From Methylobacterium sp. NMS14P (GTDB lineage: Bacteria; Pseudomonadota; Alphaproteobacteria; Rhizobiales; Beijerinckiaceae): 64,000 nt of DNA. The stretch spans positions 4,274,501-4,338,500 of the forward strand of contig NZ_CP087106.1 of assembly GCF_028583545.1 (NCBI RefSeq), in the 5' to 3' direction. This document shows, piece after piece, positions 1 to 8,755 of the stretch. Below the pieces are notes generated by a model. It ran no database searches, was not told where the DNA came from, and saw only the letters and a program-made list of their open reading frames with translations. Numbering within the stretch: position 1 is the stretch's first letter; each line of letters begins with the position of its first letter. Position numbers and translations under genes: made by a program.

Positions 1-42
1 CGGGAGATCGACGCCTTCCTGCACACGGTGCGCGCCGCCTGA
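1..42 (+). CDS. 3' end of a truncated gene
   Basis: Thirteen in-frame codons (ending ...FLHTVRAA) followed by TGA enter from outside the window. The reading frame is open from base 1 and has the high third-position GC of its neighbours, so it is probably the real C-terminus of a plus-strand gene. It converges on the SMR exporter gene 14 bases further on. Too little is present to name a product. Confidence 0.5.
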   Translation, partial: REIDAFLHTVRAA

Positions 43-56
43 GGTCCAGCCGGGGC

Positions 57-377
57 TCAGCCGGGGCTCGACAGCTTCATCAGGACGAGCCCGGAGCCGA
101 TCAGGCCGGCCGCGAGGATCCGGCTGGCGCTCGCCTGCTCCCCGAGCACGGCGATGCCGACCAGGGAGGCGCCGACCGCGCCGATGCCGGTCCAGATCGT
201 GTAGGCGGTCCCCAGGGGCAGCGTGCGCATGGCCAGCGCCAGGAAGCCGACGCTGCCGGCCATCGCCAACGCCATGATGGCGGTCGGCCAGAGGCGCGTG
301 AAGCCCTCCGACTGCTTCATCGCGAAGGCCCAGACGACCTCCAGCACGCCCGCGGTGACGAGATAGATCCAGGCCAC
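57..377 (-). CDS. SMR-family exporter, SugE/Gdx (guanidinium) type
   Basis: A 106-residue, four-helix membrane protein of the small multidrug resistance family; helices lie near residues 2-22, 32-52, 58-78 and 85-104. The essential membrane glutamate is Glu13, in the motif LEVVWA. The stretch PLGTAYTIWTGIGAVG is typical of SugE/Gdx members, which export guanidinium in exchange for protons as antiparallel dimers, rather than of broad drug exporters such as EmrE. The start is GTG at 377, with GGGAGG about 8 bases upstream. The leader holds two competing hairpins, described separately. The substrate is inferred from the subfamily. Confidence 0.85.
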   Translation of the reverse strand: MAWIYLVTAGVLEVVWAFAMKQSEGFTRLWPTAIMALAMAGSVGFLALAMRTLPLGTAYTIWTGIGAVGASLVGIAVLGEQASASRILAAGLIGSGLVLMKLSSPG

Positions 378-380
378 GGC

Positions 381-410
381 GGCCCTCCCGAAAGGGCCGG
401 GCCGTCCCGG
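381..410 (-). promoter_or_regulatory. Candidate guanidine-II-like leader of the SMR gene
   Basis: On the minus strand, CCGGG-ACGG-CCCGG (410-397) forms a perfect five-pair hairpin with an ACGG tetraloop. A second hairpin, GGCCCT/AGGGCC (398-381), buries the GGGAGG Shine-Dalgarno sequence. The two share bases 397-398, so they compete in part. ACGR-loop hairpins upstream of SMR genes are the hallmark of guanidine-II (mini-ykkC) riboswitches, but those have two such hairpins. Only one clear copy is seen here; a GAGG/CCTC hairpin further upstream has a CCACGT loop. This is a candidate only. Confidence 0.3.
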
Positions 411-569
411 ACTTGTGCCCCGCCCGGCGGGGGGAGGACGTGGCCTCGCGGCGGGTCAGCTAGCGATGTTCGGCCGAGCCCGCAAGCGCGGCGGCCCCGG
501 ATCCCACGCACCGCCCTCCTCCCGAGGCGCCGCGTCGGCGGCCTCGAAGGAGGGCGCGGAGCGGATCCC

Positions 570-2255
570 TCAGGCCACCGCGGCGAGGTGCTTGACCTCG
601 GCCTTGGCCACCACCTTGCCGACGGGCGGCGCCTTGCAGGTCTCCGCCTCGGGGGCCAGGACCGGCGGCTGCACCCAGCGGCCGGCGTCGAGCTCGGCGA
701 TCCGGCCGTTGATCTCGCGGATGACGTAGCGCGAGAACGGGTAGACGTGCAGGTAGATCACCATGTTGGTGACCACGGCCTCCAGGGCGGCCGGGTTGCG
801 GCGGGCGGTCTCAAGGAACACGCTCCAGAAGTGCTTGGCGAGTTCCGGACGCCGCACCGTCATCCGCCAGCACACGCGCAGCAGCGAGTAGAGATCGTGG
901 GCGACGTGGCGCCAGTTGAGTTTCTGGGCGGCGAATTTCGGTCGCTTCACCTGCCGCGCCACCACCCGCACCCGGTCGAAGAAGTTCGGCGGGTCGTAGA
1001 TCTCCTGGAGGACGTCGCGGTAGTCGCCGAGCACGTCGCGCTGCGGGCGCAGCGTCACGAAGTTGATCCCCTGCGTGCACTGGTCGCCCTGGTCGGCCGT
1101 CGTCGCCGCGTAGTTCTCGTAGAGGCGGCCCTCCTTGCGCAGGCGGCGCGAGAGCTGCGTGTTCGGCAGCGCGAAGAGCAGGCCGACCATGGCAATCGGG
1201 ATGCCGGTCTGGCCGATGCACAGCGACATCGCCTTGCTGATGCTGTCCTTCTCGGTGTCGAAGCCGACGATGAAGCCGGCCGTGACGAACATGCCGTGCT
1301 CGTAGAGCTTGTGCACGCTGTCGGCGATGGACCGCTTGGTGTTCTGCTTCTTCTGCGTCTGGATCAGCGTCGCCTCGTCGGGCGTCTCGATCCCGGTGAA
1401 CAGGGCGAAGAAGTTCGCGTCCCGCATCATCCCGAGCAGCTCGTCGTCGTCCGCGAGGTTGAGCGAGGCCTCGGTGGAGAACTTGAACGGGTAGCCGTGA
1501 TCCTCCTGCCACTTGATCAGGTGGGGCAGGAACAGCTTGATCGCCTTCTTGTTGCCGATCAGGTTGTCGTCGACGAAGTCGACATGGCCGCGGTAGCCGA
1601 GGCCGTAGAGCCGGTCGAGCTCGGCCAGCATCTGCGGCGTGGTCTTGGTCCGCGGGGCGCGGCCGTAGAGCTCGATGATGTCGCAGAACTCGCAGGTGAA
1701 CGGGCAGCCGCGCGAGAACTGGACGCCGACGTAGAGGTAGTGGCTGAAGGTCAGCAGGTCGAAGCGCGGGATCGGGCTCTTGGTGACGTCGGCCTTGAAC
1801 TTCTCGGCCGTGAGCCGGCCGCGGCGCTCGCCGGCCTCCCAGGCGGCCACGAACTTGTCGAGGATGCCCTCGGCCTCGCCCAGCACCAGGAAGTCGGCCT
1901 TGTCGTAGACCTCCGGCGTCGAGGTCGGGGCCGGGCCGCCGACGCAGACCGGGGTTCCGAGCGCCACGCAGCGGTCGATGACCACGAGGCAGTCCGGCTC
2001 CTGGGGCAGCATGCCGCCGGTCATCACGAGGTCGGCCGCCTGGATCTGCGCGTCCGTCAGCTCTTCGCAGTTGCGGTTGACGAGCGTCACCTGCCAGGCC
2101 GGCGGCAGCATCGCGGCCAGCGTGATGAGGCCGAGCGGCGGCGCGGGCGCGCGGGCGCCCTGCAGCTCCATGGCCTCTTTGAAGTTCCACATCGAGTTTT
2201 CGTAGAACTTCGGGAACACCATCAGCACGCGCGGCGCCGTGTTCGCTTCCGACAT
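570..2255 (-). CDS. B12-binding radical SAM protein (DUF4070 type)
   Basis: A 561-residue protein with an N-terminal cobalamin-binding domain (about residues 8-150) and a radical SAM core. The 4Fe-4S cysteines are C184, C188 and C191 (RGCPFTCEFC), followed by DFVDDNLIGNK and a C-terminal DUF4070-like region. This layout matches the hopanoid C-2 methylase HpnP and its relatives, which transfer methyl groups through methylcobalamin. A second, only moderately similar member lies at 23,096-24,739 and is the better HpnP candidate, so the substrate here is unknown. Start chosen at the ATG 2255 (MSEANTAPRV), preceded by GAGGAAA; upstream in-frame codons lack such a site. It stands alone, with 243 bases of featureless upstream sequence. 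Confidence 0.8.
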   Translation of the reverse strand: MSEANTAPRVLMVFPKFYENSMWNFKEAMELQGARAPAPPLGLITLAAMLPPAWQVTLVNRNCEELTDAQIQAADLVMTGGMLPQEPDCLVVIDRCVALGTPVCVGGPAPTSTPEVYDKADFLVLGEAEGILDKFVAAWEAGERRGRLTAEKFKADVTKSPIPRFDLLTFSHYLYVGVQFSRGCPFTCEFCDIIELYGRAPRTKTTPQMLAELDRLYGLGYRGHVDFVDDNLIGNKKAIKLFLPHLIKWQEDHGYPFKFSTEASLNLADDDELLGMMRDANFFALFTGIETPDEATLIQTQKKQNTKRSIADSVHKLYEHGMFVTAGFIVGFDTEKDSISKAMSLCIGQTGIPIAMVGLLFALPNTQLSRRLRKEGRLYENYAATTADQGDQCTQGINFVTLRPQRDVLGDYRDVLQEIYDPPNFFDRVRVVARQVKRPKFAAQKLNWRHVAHDLYSLLRVCWRMTVRRPELAKHFWSVFLETARRNPAALEAVVTNMVIYLHVYPFSRYVIREINGRIAELDAGRWVQPPVLAPEAETCKAPPVGKVVAKAEVKHLAAVA

Positions 2256-2498
2256 GCCAGTTTCCTCGTTCACACGCGCGGTCCCGGCCCGACCGGAGAT
2301 CGGAGCGGGCACAGGATCGACCCCTGACCTGCGGGCGAATTAAGGCCGTTTTTCGCTCCCGCAGCAATCGGTGCCGCCGATCCCGCCAGGACGCGCGTCC
2401 GAGCACCGCGAATCAACCCCGCCGACGGGTCTCCGGGGCGGATCCGGCCCGTTTGCCGCGGGGCTGCGCCATTCGGGCGACAGGTCCCGCCGGAACCG

Positions 2499-3341
2499 TC
2501 ACGGCGCGACGCGGAACCGCTCCGGCCGCGTCCCGTCGGCGTCGGTGAAGCCGTAGACCCGCGCGAGGTCGCCGGCATGCAGCACGGCGCCCGCCCGGGC
2601 GGCGATGTCGGGGTCGGCGGCGAGCGCCGCCAGCGCCCGGCCAGCGTAGAGCGGGCTCTCGGTGGCGTGCTGGACGTGACCGAGGTCGCGCGCCCGCTCG
2701 GTGGCGACGAAGCCCGGCGACAGGCCGAGGGCGGTGACGCCGTGGGGCGCGAGTTCCCGCGCGAAGGCCAGGGTCAGCCGGTTGGTCGCGGCCTTGGCGG
2801 AATCGTAGAACACGTCGCCGAGGTAATCCTCGGTCCCGAAGGAGACGAGCGCCAGCAGTCCGGCCCGCGCCGCCACCATGGCGGGGGCGACCGCCCGGGC
2901 GAGCAGCAGGGCCGGCAGCGGCCCGGCCTCGAGGAGGCCGAGATACGGCTCCGCCGAGCGGCGCCAGAACGGCGTGCCCCAGCCGGCGCCGTCCGGGTAG
3001 CGCTCGCCGTCGTAGCCCTCGTTGCCGCTCCACACGCTGCAGGCCGCGACGTCGATCCGCCCGAACCGGCGCAGCGCCCAGTGCACCAGCGCGTCGGTGG
3101 CGCGCTCGGAGCGGTGGTCGCAGAGGTAGTGGTGCCCGCGCCCGCCGGCCGCGTCGACCGCGCGGGCCGTGTCCTCGATCGCCTCCGCGCGCATCTCGGT
3201 GCGCGGGCCGGTCTCGCTGGAGCGGGCCGTGACGATCACCGTGGCCCCCGCCTCGCCCAGCGCCCGCGCGAGGCCCCGGCCGACGCCCCGCGACGCGCCC
3301 GCGACGAGGCAGATCTTCTGGGAGAGGTCGGGCGGGCTCAC
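2499..3341 (-). CDS. Short-chain dehydrogenase/reductase
   Basis: A 280-residue Rossmann-fold oxidoreductase. The nucleotide-binding glycine motif GASRGVGRG lies near residues 14-22 and the catalytic YxxxK appears as Tyr-Asp-Ser-Ala-Lys in the second half. It begins with GTG, overlapping the enoyl-CoA hydratase stop by four bases, so it is the last gene of a three-gene operon (acyl-CoA dehydrogenase, enoyl-CoA hydratase, SDR). In that setting it may act as a 3-hydroxyacyl or related alcohol dehydrogenase, but nothing in the sequence fixes the substrate. Confidence 0.8.
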   Translation of the reverse strand: MSPPDLSQKICLVAGASRGVGRGLARALGEAGATVIVTARSSETGPRTEMRAEAIEDTARAVDAAGGRGHHYLCDHRSERATDALVHWALRRFGRIDVAACSVWSGNEGYDGERYPDGAGWGTPFWRRSAEPYLGLLEAGPLPALLLARAVAPAMVAARAGLLALVSFGTEDYLGDVFYDSAKAATNRLTLAFARELAPHGVTALGLSPGFVATERARDLGHVQHATESPLYAGRALAALAADPDIAARAGAVLHAGDLARVYGFTDADGTRPERFRVAP

Positions 3342-4120
3342 GCCGAGGCGGCGGGCTTCGACCGCGACAGGAAGGCGGCGAGACGCTCCTGGGATTCGGG
3401 CGAGCGCAGCTGCGCGTCGAAGGCCCTGGCCTCCGCCTCCAGGGCCGCCTCGACCTGCGCCTGGTCACCTCGGATCAGTGCCCGGGACGCCGTCAGCGCC
3501 CCGCGCGGCAGGGCGGCGAGGCGCGCGGCCTGCGCGATGGCCTGCTCGACCAGCATGTCGGCGGGCAGCACCGCGTTGACGAGGCCCAGCGCCTGCGCCT
3601 CGTCGGCCTCGAGCGGCCGCGACAGCAGCAGCAGCTCGGTCGCCTTGAGCCGGCCGACCCGCAGGGGCAGCAGGTAGCTCGACGCCGCCTCCGGCACGAG
3701 GCCGAGCTCGACGAAGGGCATGCGCAGGCGCGCCGCCGGGCTCGCGTAGACGAGGTCGCAGTGCAGGCAGAGCGTCGCGCCGATGCCGACCGCGATCCCG
3801 TCGACCGCCGCCACCATCGGGGTGCGGGTCCGGGCGAGCTGGCGGATGAAGGCCAGCGCCGGCGAGGCGCTGAAGCCGTCCCCGGCCTTGTCCCCGGAAG
3901 ACTGCCCCATGAAGTCGGCGAGGTCGTTGCCGGCGCTGAACATGCCGGGCTGCCCGGCGAAGACCACCGCGCCGACCGCGTCCGACGCGTCGGCCTCCGT
4001 CAGGCCCGCGCGCATCGCGTCGTACATGGCGCCCGTGAGGGCGTTCTTCTTCTCCGGACGGTTCAGGGTGATCAGGCGGACGCCGCCCGCGAGGTCGTCG
4101 ATCGTCACGGGTTCGGCCAT
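3338..4120 (-). CDS. Enoyl-CoA hydratase/isomerase family protein
   Basis: A 260-residue crotonase-fold protein. Evidence is the N-terminal ITLNRPEKKNALT motif, the oxyanion-hole segment FSAGNDLADF near residues 61-70, and the GLVPEAASSY helix in which crotonases carry an active-site acid. Such enzymes hydrate 2-enoyl-CoA or shift its double bond in beta-oxidation-like routes. It lies 10 bases downstream of the acyl-CoA dehydrogenase and overlaps the SDR by four bases, which points to one transcript for short fatty or branched acyl-CoA breakdown. The exact acyl group is not determinable. Confidence 0.87.
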   Translation of the reverse strand: MAEPVTIDDLAGGVRLITLNRPEKKNALTGAMYDAMRAGLTEADASDAVGAVVFAGQPGMFSAGNDLADFMGQSSGDKAGDGFSASPALAFIRQLARTRTPMVAAVDGIAVGIGATLCLHCDLVYASPAARLRMPFVELGLVPEAASSYLLPLRVGRLKATELLLLSRPLEADEAQALGLVNAVLPADMLVEQAIAQAARLAALPRGALTASRALIRGDQAQVEAALEAEARAFDAQLRSPESQERLAAFLSRSKPAASA

Positions 4121-4130
4121 GGTCCGCTCC

Positions 4131-5870
4131 TCAAACCGCCAGCGCCAGGGCGGCGTCGTCCGTGAAGGCGCCGCCCTCGACCACCGCCTGCTCCAGGCCG
4201 GACGCGGCCACCAGGAGGTTCTCGGCGTAGAACCGGGCGAGGGCGATGCGGGCCGCGTGCGCCGGGTCCGTCTCGCCCGCCTTCCGGGCGGCGCTCGCGG
4301 CGAGCGCGCTGCGGGCGAGGCAGGCGGCGCCCAGCGTGAGGCCGAACAGCCGCAGGTACGGCGTCGCGCCGGCGAGCGCCGCCTCGGGGCGGTTCGAGCT
4401 CAGCGCGGCGAGCTGGTGGCTCGTCGCCCGGTCGAGGCTGCCGATCCCGTCGCGCAGCCGCGCCGCCATGTGGCCGAAGGCCGGGTCGCCGGCCTTGAGC
4501 AGTCCCTCCGCGGCGCGGCGCATCCAGGCGATCTGCGACCGCGCGGTGGCCCCGCCGTTCAGCGGCAGCTTGCGGGCGGTGAGGTCGATGGCCTGGATGC
4601 CGTTGGTCCCCTCGTAGATGCCGAGGATGCGGGCGTCGCGCATGAGCTGCGCCGCCCCTGTCTCCTCCACGAAGCCCATGCCGCCGTGGACCTGCACGCC
4701 GAGCGAGGTCACCTCGTTGGCGAGGTCCGTCGCGAACGCCTTCGCGACCGGGGTCAGCACCGAGGCGCGGTCCAGGGCCGCCTGCCCCTCCGGCCCCTTC
4801 GACGCGTCGAGGGCCGCGGCGGTGAGGTAGCAGATGGCGCGGGCGGCGGCCGTCGAGGCCTTCATGGTCAGCAGCATGCGCTGCACGTCCGGATGGGCAG
4901 CGATCGGGCTCGTCGCCTCGGCGGCGCCCACCGCCTTGCCCTGGCGGCGCTCCTGCGCGTAGGCGAGCGCCCGCTGGGTCGCGGCCTCGGCGACGCCGAC
5001 GCCCTGCAGGCCGACATTGAGCCGCGCCGCGTTCATCATCGTGAACATGCAGGCCAGCCCCTTGTTCTCCTGGCCGATCAGCCAGCCGGTGGCGCCGCCG
5101 CCGTCGCCGAACGCCATCGAGCAGGTCGGCGAGGCGTGGATGCCGAGCTTGTGCTCGATGCCGGAGCAGCGCAGGTCGTTGCGGGTCCCGTCCGGCAGCA
5201 CCTTCGGCACCAGGAACAGCGAGATGCCCCGCGTACCGGCGGGCGCGTCGGGCAGGCGCGCCAGGACGAGGTGGACGATGTTGTCGGCGAGATCGTGCTC
5301 GCCGTAGGTGATGTAGATCTTGTTGCCGGTGATCCGGTAGGTGCCGTCGCCCGCAGGCACCGCCCGGGTGCGCAGCAAGGCGAGGTCGGAGCCCGCCTGC
5401 GGCTCGGTCAGGTTCATGGTGGCGGGCCACGCGCCCGAGACCAGCTTCTCGAGGTAGCGCGCCTTCAGGTCGTCCGAGCCGTGGGCCGCCAGCGCCTCGA
5501 TGCCGCCCTGGGTCAGGAGCGGGCAGAGGCCGAAGGCGAGGTTGGCGCCGTTCCACATCTCGGTGCAGGCGGCCTCGATCAGCTTCGGCAGGCCCTGGCC
5601 GCCGTGGTCGGCCTCGGCCGAGAGCCCGTTCCACCCGCCCTCCGTGAAGGTGCGGTAGGCCTCGCGCCAGCCGGGCGGCGTGGTGACCTGCCCGTCCGCG
5701 AAGGGGGTGCCGTGCCGGTCGCCGACCCGGTTGAGCGGCGCGATCACGCCGGCGGCGATGCGCCCGGCCTCGGTCAGGATCGCCTCGGCGTCGTCGGGAT
5801 CGACCGCGTCGAGCCCGGCCACGTGCCGCAGCGTGAAGAGCATCTCGGGGACCGGGGCGCGGTAACTCAT
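4131..5870 (-). CDS. Acyl-CoA dehydrogenase (long, DmdC-like form)
   Basis: A 579-residue flavoprotein of the acyl-CoA dehydrogenase superfamily, about 200 residues longer than classical medium-chain enzymes, with the added C-terminal domain found in DmdC-type and FadE-like members. Visible motifs are MNLTEPQAGSDL (flavin/substrate-binding segment), ITYGEHDLADN, QVHGGMGFVEET and the GIYEGTNGIQ glycine motif near the usual FAD-contacting C-terminal part. It introduces the 2,3 double bond into an acyl-CoA and passes electrons to ETF. It is the first gene of the operon with the enoyl-CoA hydratase and SDR. The promoter must lie in the 137-base gap shared with divergent tsaC. Confidence 0.88.
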   Translation of the reverse strand: MSYRAPVPEMLFTLRHVAGLDAVDPDDAEAILTEAGRIAAGVIAPLNRVGDRHGTPFADGQVTTPPGWREAYRTFTEGGWNGLSAEADHGGQGLPKLIEAACTEMWNGANLAFGLCPLLTQGGIEALAAHGSDDLKARYLEKLVSGAWPATMNLTEPQAGSDLALLRTRAVPAGDGTYRITGNKIYITYGEHDLADNIVHLVLARLPDAPAGTRGISLFLVPKVLPDGTRNDLRCSGIEHKLGIHASPTCSMAFGDGGGATGWLIGQENKGLACMFTMMNAARLNVGLQGVGVAEAATQRALAYAQERRQGKAVGAAEATSPIAAHPDVQRMLLTMKASTAAARAICYLTAAALDASKGPEGQAALDRASVLTPVAKAFATDLANEVTSLGVQVHGGMGFVEETGAAQLMRDARILGIYEGTNGIQAIDLTARKLPLNGGATARSQIAWMRRAAEGLLKAGDPAFGHMAARLRDGIGSLDRATSHQLAALSSNRPEAALAGATPYLRLFGLTLGAACLARSALAASAARKAGETDPAHAARIALARFYAENLLVAASGLEQAVVEGGAFTDDAALALAV

Positions 5871-6007
5871 ACGATCCTCCCGTGTGGCGGCCCGCCCGCG
5901 CGTTCGATCCGGGGCGGGTTTGACCGCGCCCGCGCACCGGCGCTAGGGCGGGGCGAGGATAGGCGCGCGGGGCTCGCACCGCCATGACCTCGGAGACGGC
6001 TTCCCGC

Positions 6008-7006
6008 ATGAACGATCCCGGGTCAACGGTCCCGGCCGCGACCCGGCGGCTCCCCGCCGACGCCGCCGGCCTCGCGGAGGCCGCCGCGCTCCTACGGGCG
6101 GGCCGCCTCGTCGCCTTCCCGACCGAGACCGTCTACGGGCTCGGGGCGGACGCCACCGACCCCGGGGCGGTGACGGGCATCTTCGCCGCCAAGGCGCGGC
6201 CGCGCTTCAACCCGCTGATCTCGCATCTGCCCGACGCGGCGGCGGCCCTGGCGGAGGGCGTCTTCGACGCGTCGGCGCGCCGCCTCGCCGAGGCCTTCTG
6301 GCCCGGTCCCCTGACCCTGGTCGTCCCGGCGCACGCGGGCACGCGGGTCTGCGACCTCGCCCGCGCCGGCCTGCCGAGCCTCGCCCTGCGGGTTCCCGCG
6401 CACCCGCTCGCGCGGGATCTCCTGGCGCAGGTCGGGCGGCCGGTCGCGGCGCCCTCGGCCAACCGGTCCGGGCGGGTGAGCCCGACGCGGGCCGTCCACG
6501 TCCTCGACGATCTCGCCGGCCGGATCGCCGCCGTGCTCGACGGCGGCGACACGACGGTGGGCGTGGAGTCGACGGTGGTGGCCTGCCTCGACGGCACGCC
6601 GCGGCTGCTGCGGCCCGGCGGCGTCACCCGGGCAGCGCTCCGGGCGGTGCTCGGCCTCGATCCGGCGACGCCCGAGGCGGCGGATGCCGACCGTCCGGCG
6701 GGCCCGGGCATGCTGGCCTCGCACTACGCGCCGCGGGCGCGGGTCCGCCTCGACGCGGTGCGGATCGAGCCCGGCGAGGCGGTCCTGCTGTTCGGGTCTG
6801 TCCTACCCGCCGGTCACGAGACCGCGCGGGCCAGTCTCAACCTGAGCCCGGCGGGCGACCCCGCGGAGGCCGCGGCCCGGCTGTTCGGCGCCCTGCGCGA
6901 CCTCGACGCCTCGGGGGCCGAGACCATCGCGGTGGCGCCGATCCCCGGGGTCGGCCTCGGCGAGGCGATCCGCGACCGCCTCGCCCGGGCGGCCGCGCCC
7001 CGCTGA
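6008..7006 (+). CDS. tsaC: L-threonylcarbamoyladenylate synthase
   Basis: A 332-residue member of the YrdC/Sua5 family, which makes threonylcarbamoyl-AMP from threonine, bicarbonate and ATP for t6A37 in ANN-decoding tRNAs. The YrdC domain (about residues 15-205) shows PTETVYGLGADA, the KAR-P-FNPL stretch and the SANRSG motif. A C-terminal Sua5 domain follows a linker (PGMLASHYAPRA). Start taken at ATG 6008, which has GGAGACGG upstream; an in-frame ATG at 5984 has no ribosome site. The gene is transcribed away from the acyl-CoA dehydrogenase operon and ends before a strong terminator. Confidence 0.93.
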   Translation: MNDPGSTVPAATRRLPADAAGLAEAAALLRAGRLVAFPTETVYGLGADATDPGAVTGIFAAKARPRFNPLISHLPDAAAALAEGVFDASARRLAEAFWPGPLTLVVPAHAGTRVCDLARAGLPSLALRVPAHPLARDLLAQVGRPVAAPSANRSGRVSPTRAVHVLDDLAGRIAAVLDGGDTTVGVESTVVACLDGTPRLLRPGGVTRAALRAVLGLDPATPEAADADRPAGPGMLASHYAPRARVRLDAVRIEPGEAVLLFGSVLPAGHETARASLNLSPAGDPAEAAARLFGALRDLDASGAETIAVAPIPGVGLGEAIRDRLARAAAPR

Positions 7007-7103
7007 CGGGGAGAAATTTTCGCCGGCTGCGGAACAGAGTTCGGCCTGATCCGTTTACTGATCACGAAGGCCTTCTCAGCCCCCAATGGCCTTTTTCCTT
7101 TCA

Positions 7104-7129
7104 GGCTCGGAGCAATCCGAGCCTTTTTT
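7104..7129 (+). terminator. Rho-independent terminator after tsaC
   Basis: An eight-pair stem GGCTCGGA/TCCGAGCC with a GCAA tetraloop, directly followed by six T residues. It lies about 100 bases after the tsaC stop. A weaker AAGGCC/GGCCTT stem with a T-run sits just before it (7067-7095). The 98 bases between stop and stem could hold a small RNA, but nothing proves it. Confidence 0.9.
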
Positions 7130-7138
7130 CTTGCCTTC

Positions 7139-7741
7139 TCAGTCTCGGGCCAGCTTGGCCGCGATCCCCGCGACATGGCGCCCCTGGAAGCGCGCGCCCT
7201 CCAGTTCGACGGCGCTCGGCTGGCGGGACCCGTCGCCGTCCGCGATCGTGCTGGCGCCGTAGGGCGTGTTGCCCTTCACCGCCTCGACGCCGGCCTGGCC
7301 CTGGAAGCTGTAGGGCAGGCCGACCACCACCATGCCGTGGTGGAACAGCACCGTGTGGAAGCTCGTCAGCGTCGTCTCCTGGCCGCCGTGCTGCGAGGCC
7401 GTGGAGGTGAAGACCGAGCCGACCTTGCCGACCAGCGCGCCCTTCATCCAGAGGCCGCCGGTCTGGTCGATGAACTGCTTCATCTGCGAGGCCATGTTGC
7501 CGTAGCGGGTCGGGGTGCCGAAGATGATCGCGTCGTAGTCGGCGAGTTCGGCGACCGTCGCGACCGGCGCCGCCTGATCGAGCTTGAAGTGGCTCTGCCG
7601 GGCGACCTCCTCCGGCACCAGCTCGGGCACGCGCTTCACGACGACCTCGGCCCCCGTCTCGCGGGCGCCCTCGGCGACGGCGTAGGCCATCTGCTCCACG
7701 TGGCCGTAGGTCGAGTAGTACAGCACCAGAACCTTCGCCAT
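7139..7741 (-). CDS. wrbA: NAD(P)H:quinone oxidoreductase WrbA
   Basis: A 200-residue flavodoxin-like FMN protein, the standard WrbA length. The N-terminal phosphate-binding loop reads [12 protein letters not shown], and the family segments [30 protein letters not shown] and [11 protein letters not shown] are intact. WrbA reduces quinones by two electrons and limits redox cycling. Start at ATG 7741 with AGGAGAG about 8 bases upstream. It is divergent from a LysR gene; the shared 135-base gap carries repeated TGCAAG motifs, so regulation by that LysR protein is likely. Confidence 0.95.
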   Translation of the reverse strand: MAKVLVLYYSTYGHVEQMAYAVAEGARETGAEVVVKRVPELVPEEVARQSHFKLDQAAPVATVAELADYDAIIFGTPTRYGNMASQMKQFIDQTGGLWMKGALVGKVGSVFTSTASQHGGQETTLTSFHTVLFHHGMVVVGLPYSFQGQAGVEAVKGNTPYGASTIADGDGSRQPSAVELEGARFQGRHVAGIAAKLARD

Positions 7742-7839
7742 GGAATGGTCTCTCCTGCGTGTCGGACGTCCGGCCGAATCGTCGGCCGGCGGATGGCCCC
7801 TGCATCGCGCATTTGCCGCCTTGCAAGAATGCCCCGACA

Positions 7840-7857
7840 TGCAAGAACGATCTTGCA
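7840..7857. promoter_or_regulatory. Putative LysR operator between wrbA and lysR gene
   Basis: A perfect dyad TGCAAGA-ACGA-TCTTGCA lies in the divergent region. Further copies of the TGCAAG element occur at 7822-7827 and 7862-7867, giving a tandem array of about 46 bases directly upstream of the LysR start at 7877. Array plus divergent layout is typical of an autoregulated LysR site. Binding itself is inferred. Confidence 0.6.
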
Positions 7858-7876
7858 CAGATGCAAGGATCCGGGC

Positions 7877-8749
7877 TTGGCGCTCGATTGGGACGAATTC
7901 CGGTTCGTGAAGGCCGTGGCCGACCGGGGCGGCCTGACCGCGGCGGCGGCCGAGCTCGGCATCAACCACTCGACGGCGTTCCGGCGCCTCGCCGCCCTGG
8001 AGGCGCGGCTCGGCACGCGCCTGTTCGAGCGGCTGCGCACGGGCTACGTACCGACCGCCGCCGGGCAGGCGATGGCCGAGGCGGCCGGGCGGATCGAGGC
8101 GGACGTGACGCGCTTCGCGCGCGCGGTGGCGGGACAGGGCGAGACGCCGTCCGGCGAGTTGCGGGTGACGGCGCCGGCCGGCTTCGCCGCCGAGCTGCTG
8201 ATGCCGATGCTGGCGGGCTTCGCGGAGCGCTACCCGGAGATCCGCATCGAGCTCATCCTCGCCGAGGCGACGCTCAACCTCTCGCGCCGGGATGCCGACG
8301 TGGCGATCCGGATCAGCCGGGAACCGAGCGAGACCCTGGTCGGGCGTCGACTCGCCCTCACCGCGTGGGCGGTCTACGGCCGCGCCGATCGCGCCTACGG
8401 CGACCTGGCCCGCGAGACGTGGATCAGCCCGAGTCCGCTGGTGGCGGGGGGTTCGCTCACGCGCTTCGTGGAGGCGCGGGCACCATCCGACCGCGTCCGC
8501 CTGCGGATCAACGCGGTGCTGGGCCTGGAGGCGGCGGTCGAGGCCGGCCTCGGCATCGGCCCGCTCCCCTGCTTCACGGCCGACGTCAACCCGGCGCTGC
8601 GCCGCCTGTCGGGGCCGCACCCCGAACTCGGGGCGGATCTGTGGATCCTGACGCATCCGGACCTGCGCCACGCGGCGCGGGTCCGGGCCTTCATGGAGCA
8701 CGTCGCCGAGGCGCTGCTGCCGTTGCGGGCGCGGTTCGAGGGCCGATGA
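7877..8749 (+). CDS. LysR-family transcriptional regulator
   Basis: A 290-residue regulator. An N-terminal winged HTH (about residues 3-62: [27 protein letters not shown]) is followed by a periplasmic-binding-like effector domain (about 88-285). The start is uncertain. TTG at 7877 has AAGGAT upstream and leaves the TGCAAG operator array outside the gene, matching the usual N-terminus [11 protein letters not shown] at 7829 would add 16 residues and place the array inside the coding region. Divergent from wrbA, so probably its regulator. The inducer is unknown. Confidence 0.88.
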   Translation: MALDWDEFRFVKAVADRGGLTAAAAELGINHSTAFRRLAALEARLGTRLFERLRTGYVPTAAGQAMAEAAGRIEADVTRFARAVAGQGETPSGELRVTAPAGFAAELLMPMLAGFAERYPEIRIELILAEATLNLSRRDADVAIRISREPSETLVGRRLALTAWAVYGRADRAYGDLARETWISPSPLVAGGSLTRFVEARAPSDRVRLRINAVLGLEAAVEAGLGIGPLPCFTADVNPALRRLSGPHPELGADLWILTHPDLRHAARVRAFMEHVAEALLPLRARFEGR

Positions 8750-8755
8750 CCCGCC

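Noticed and set aside
7007..7103. Possible small RNA between tsaC and its terminator
   Set aside because: No promoter was found, and the sequence can simply be the tsaC 3' untranslated region.
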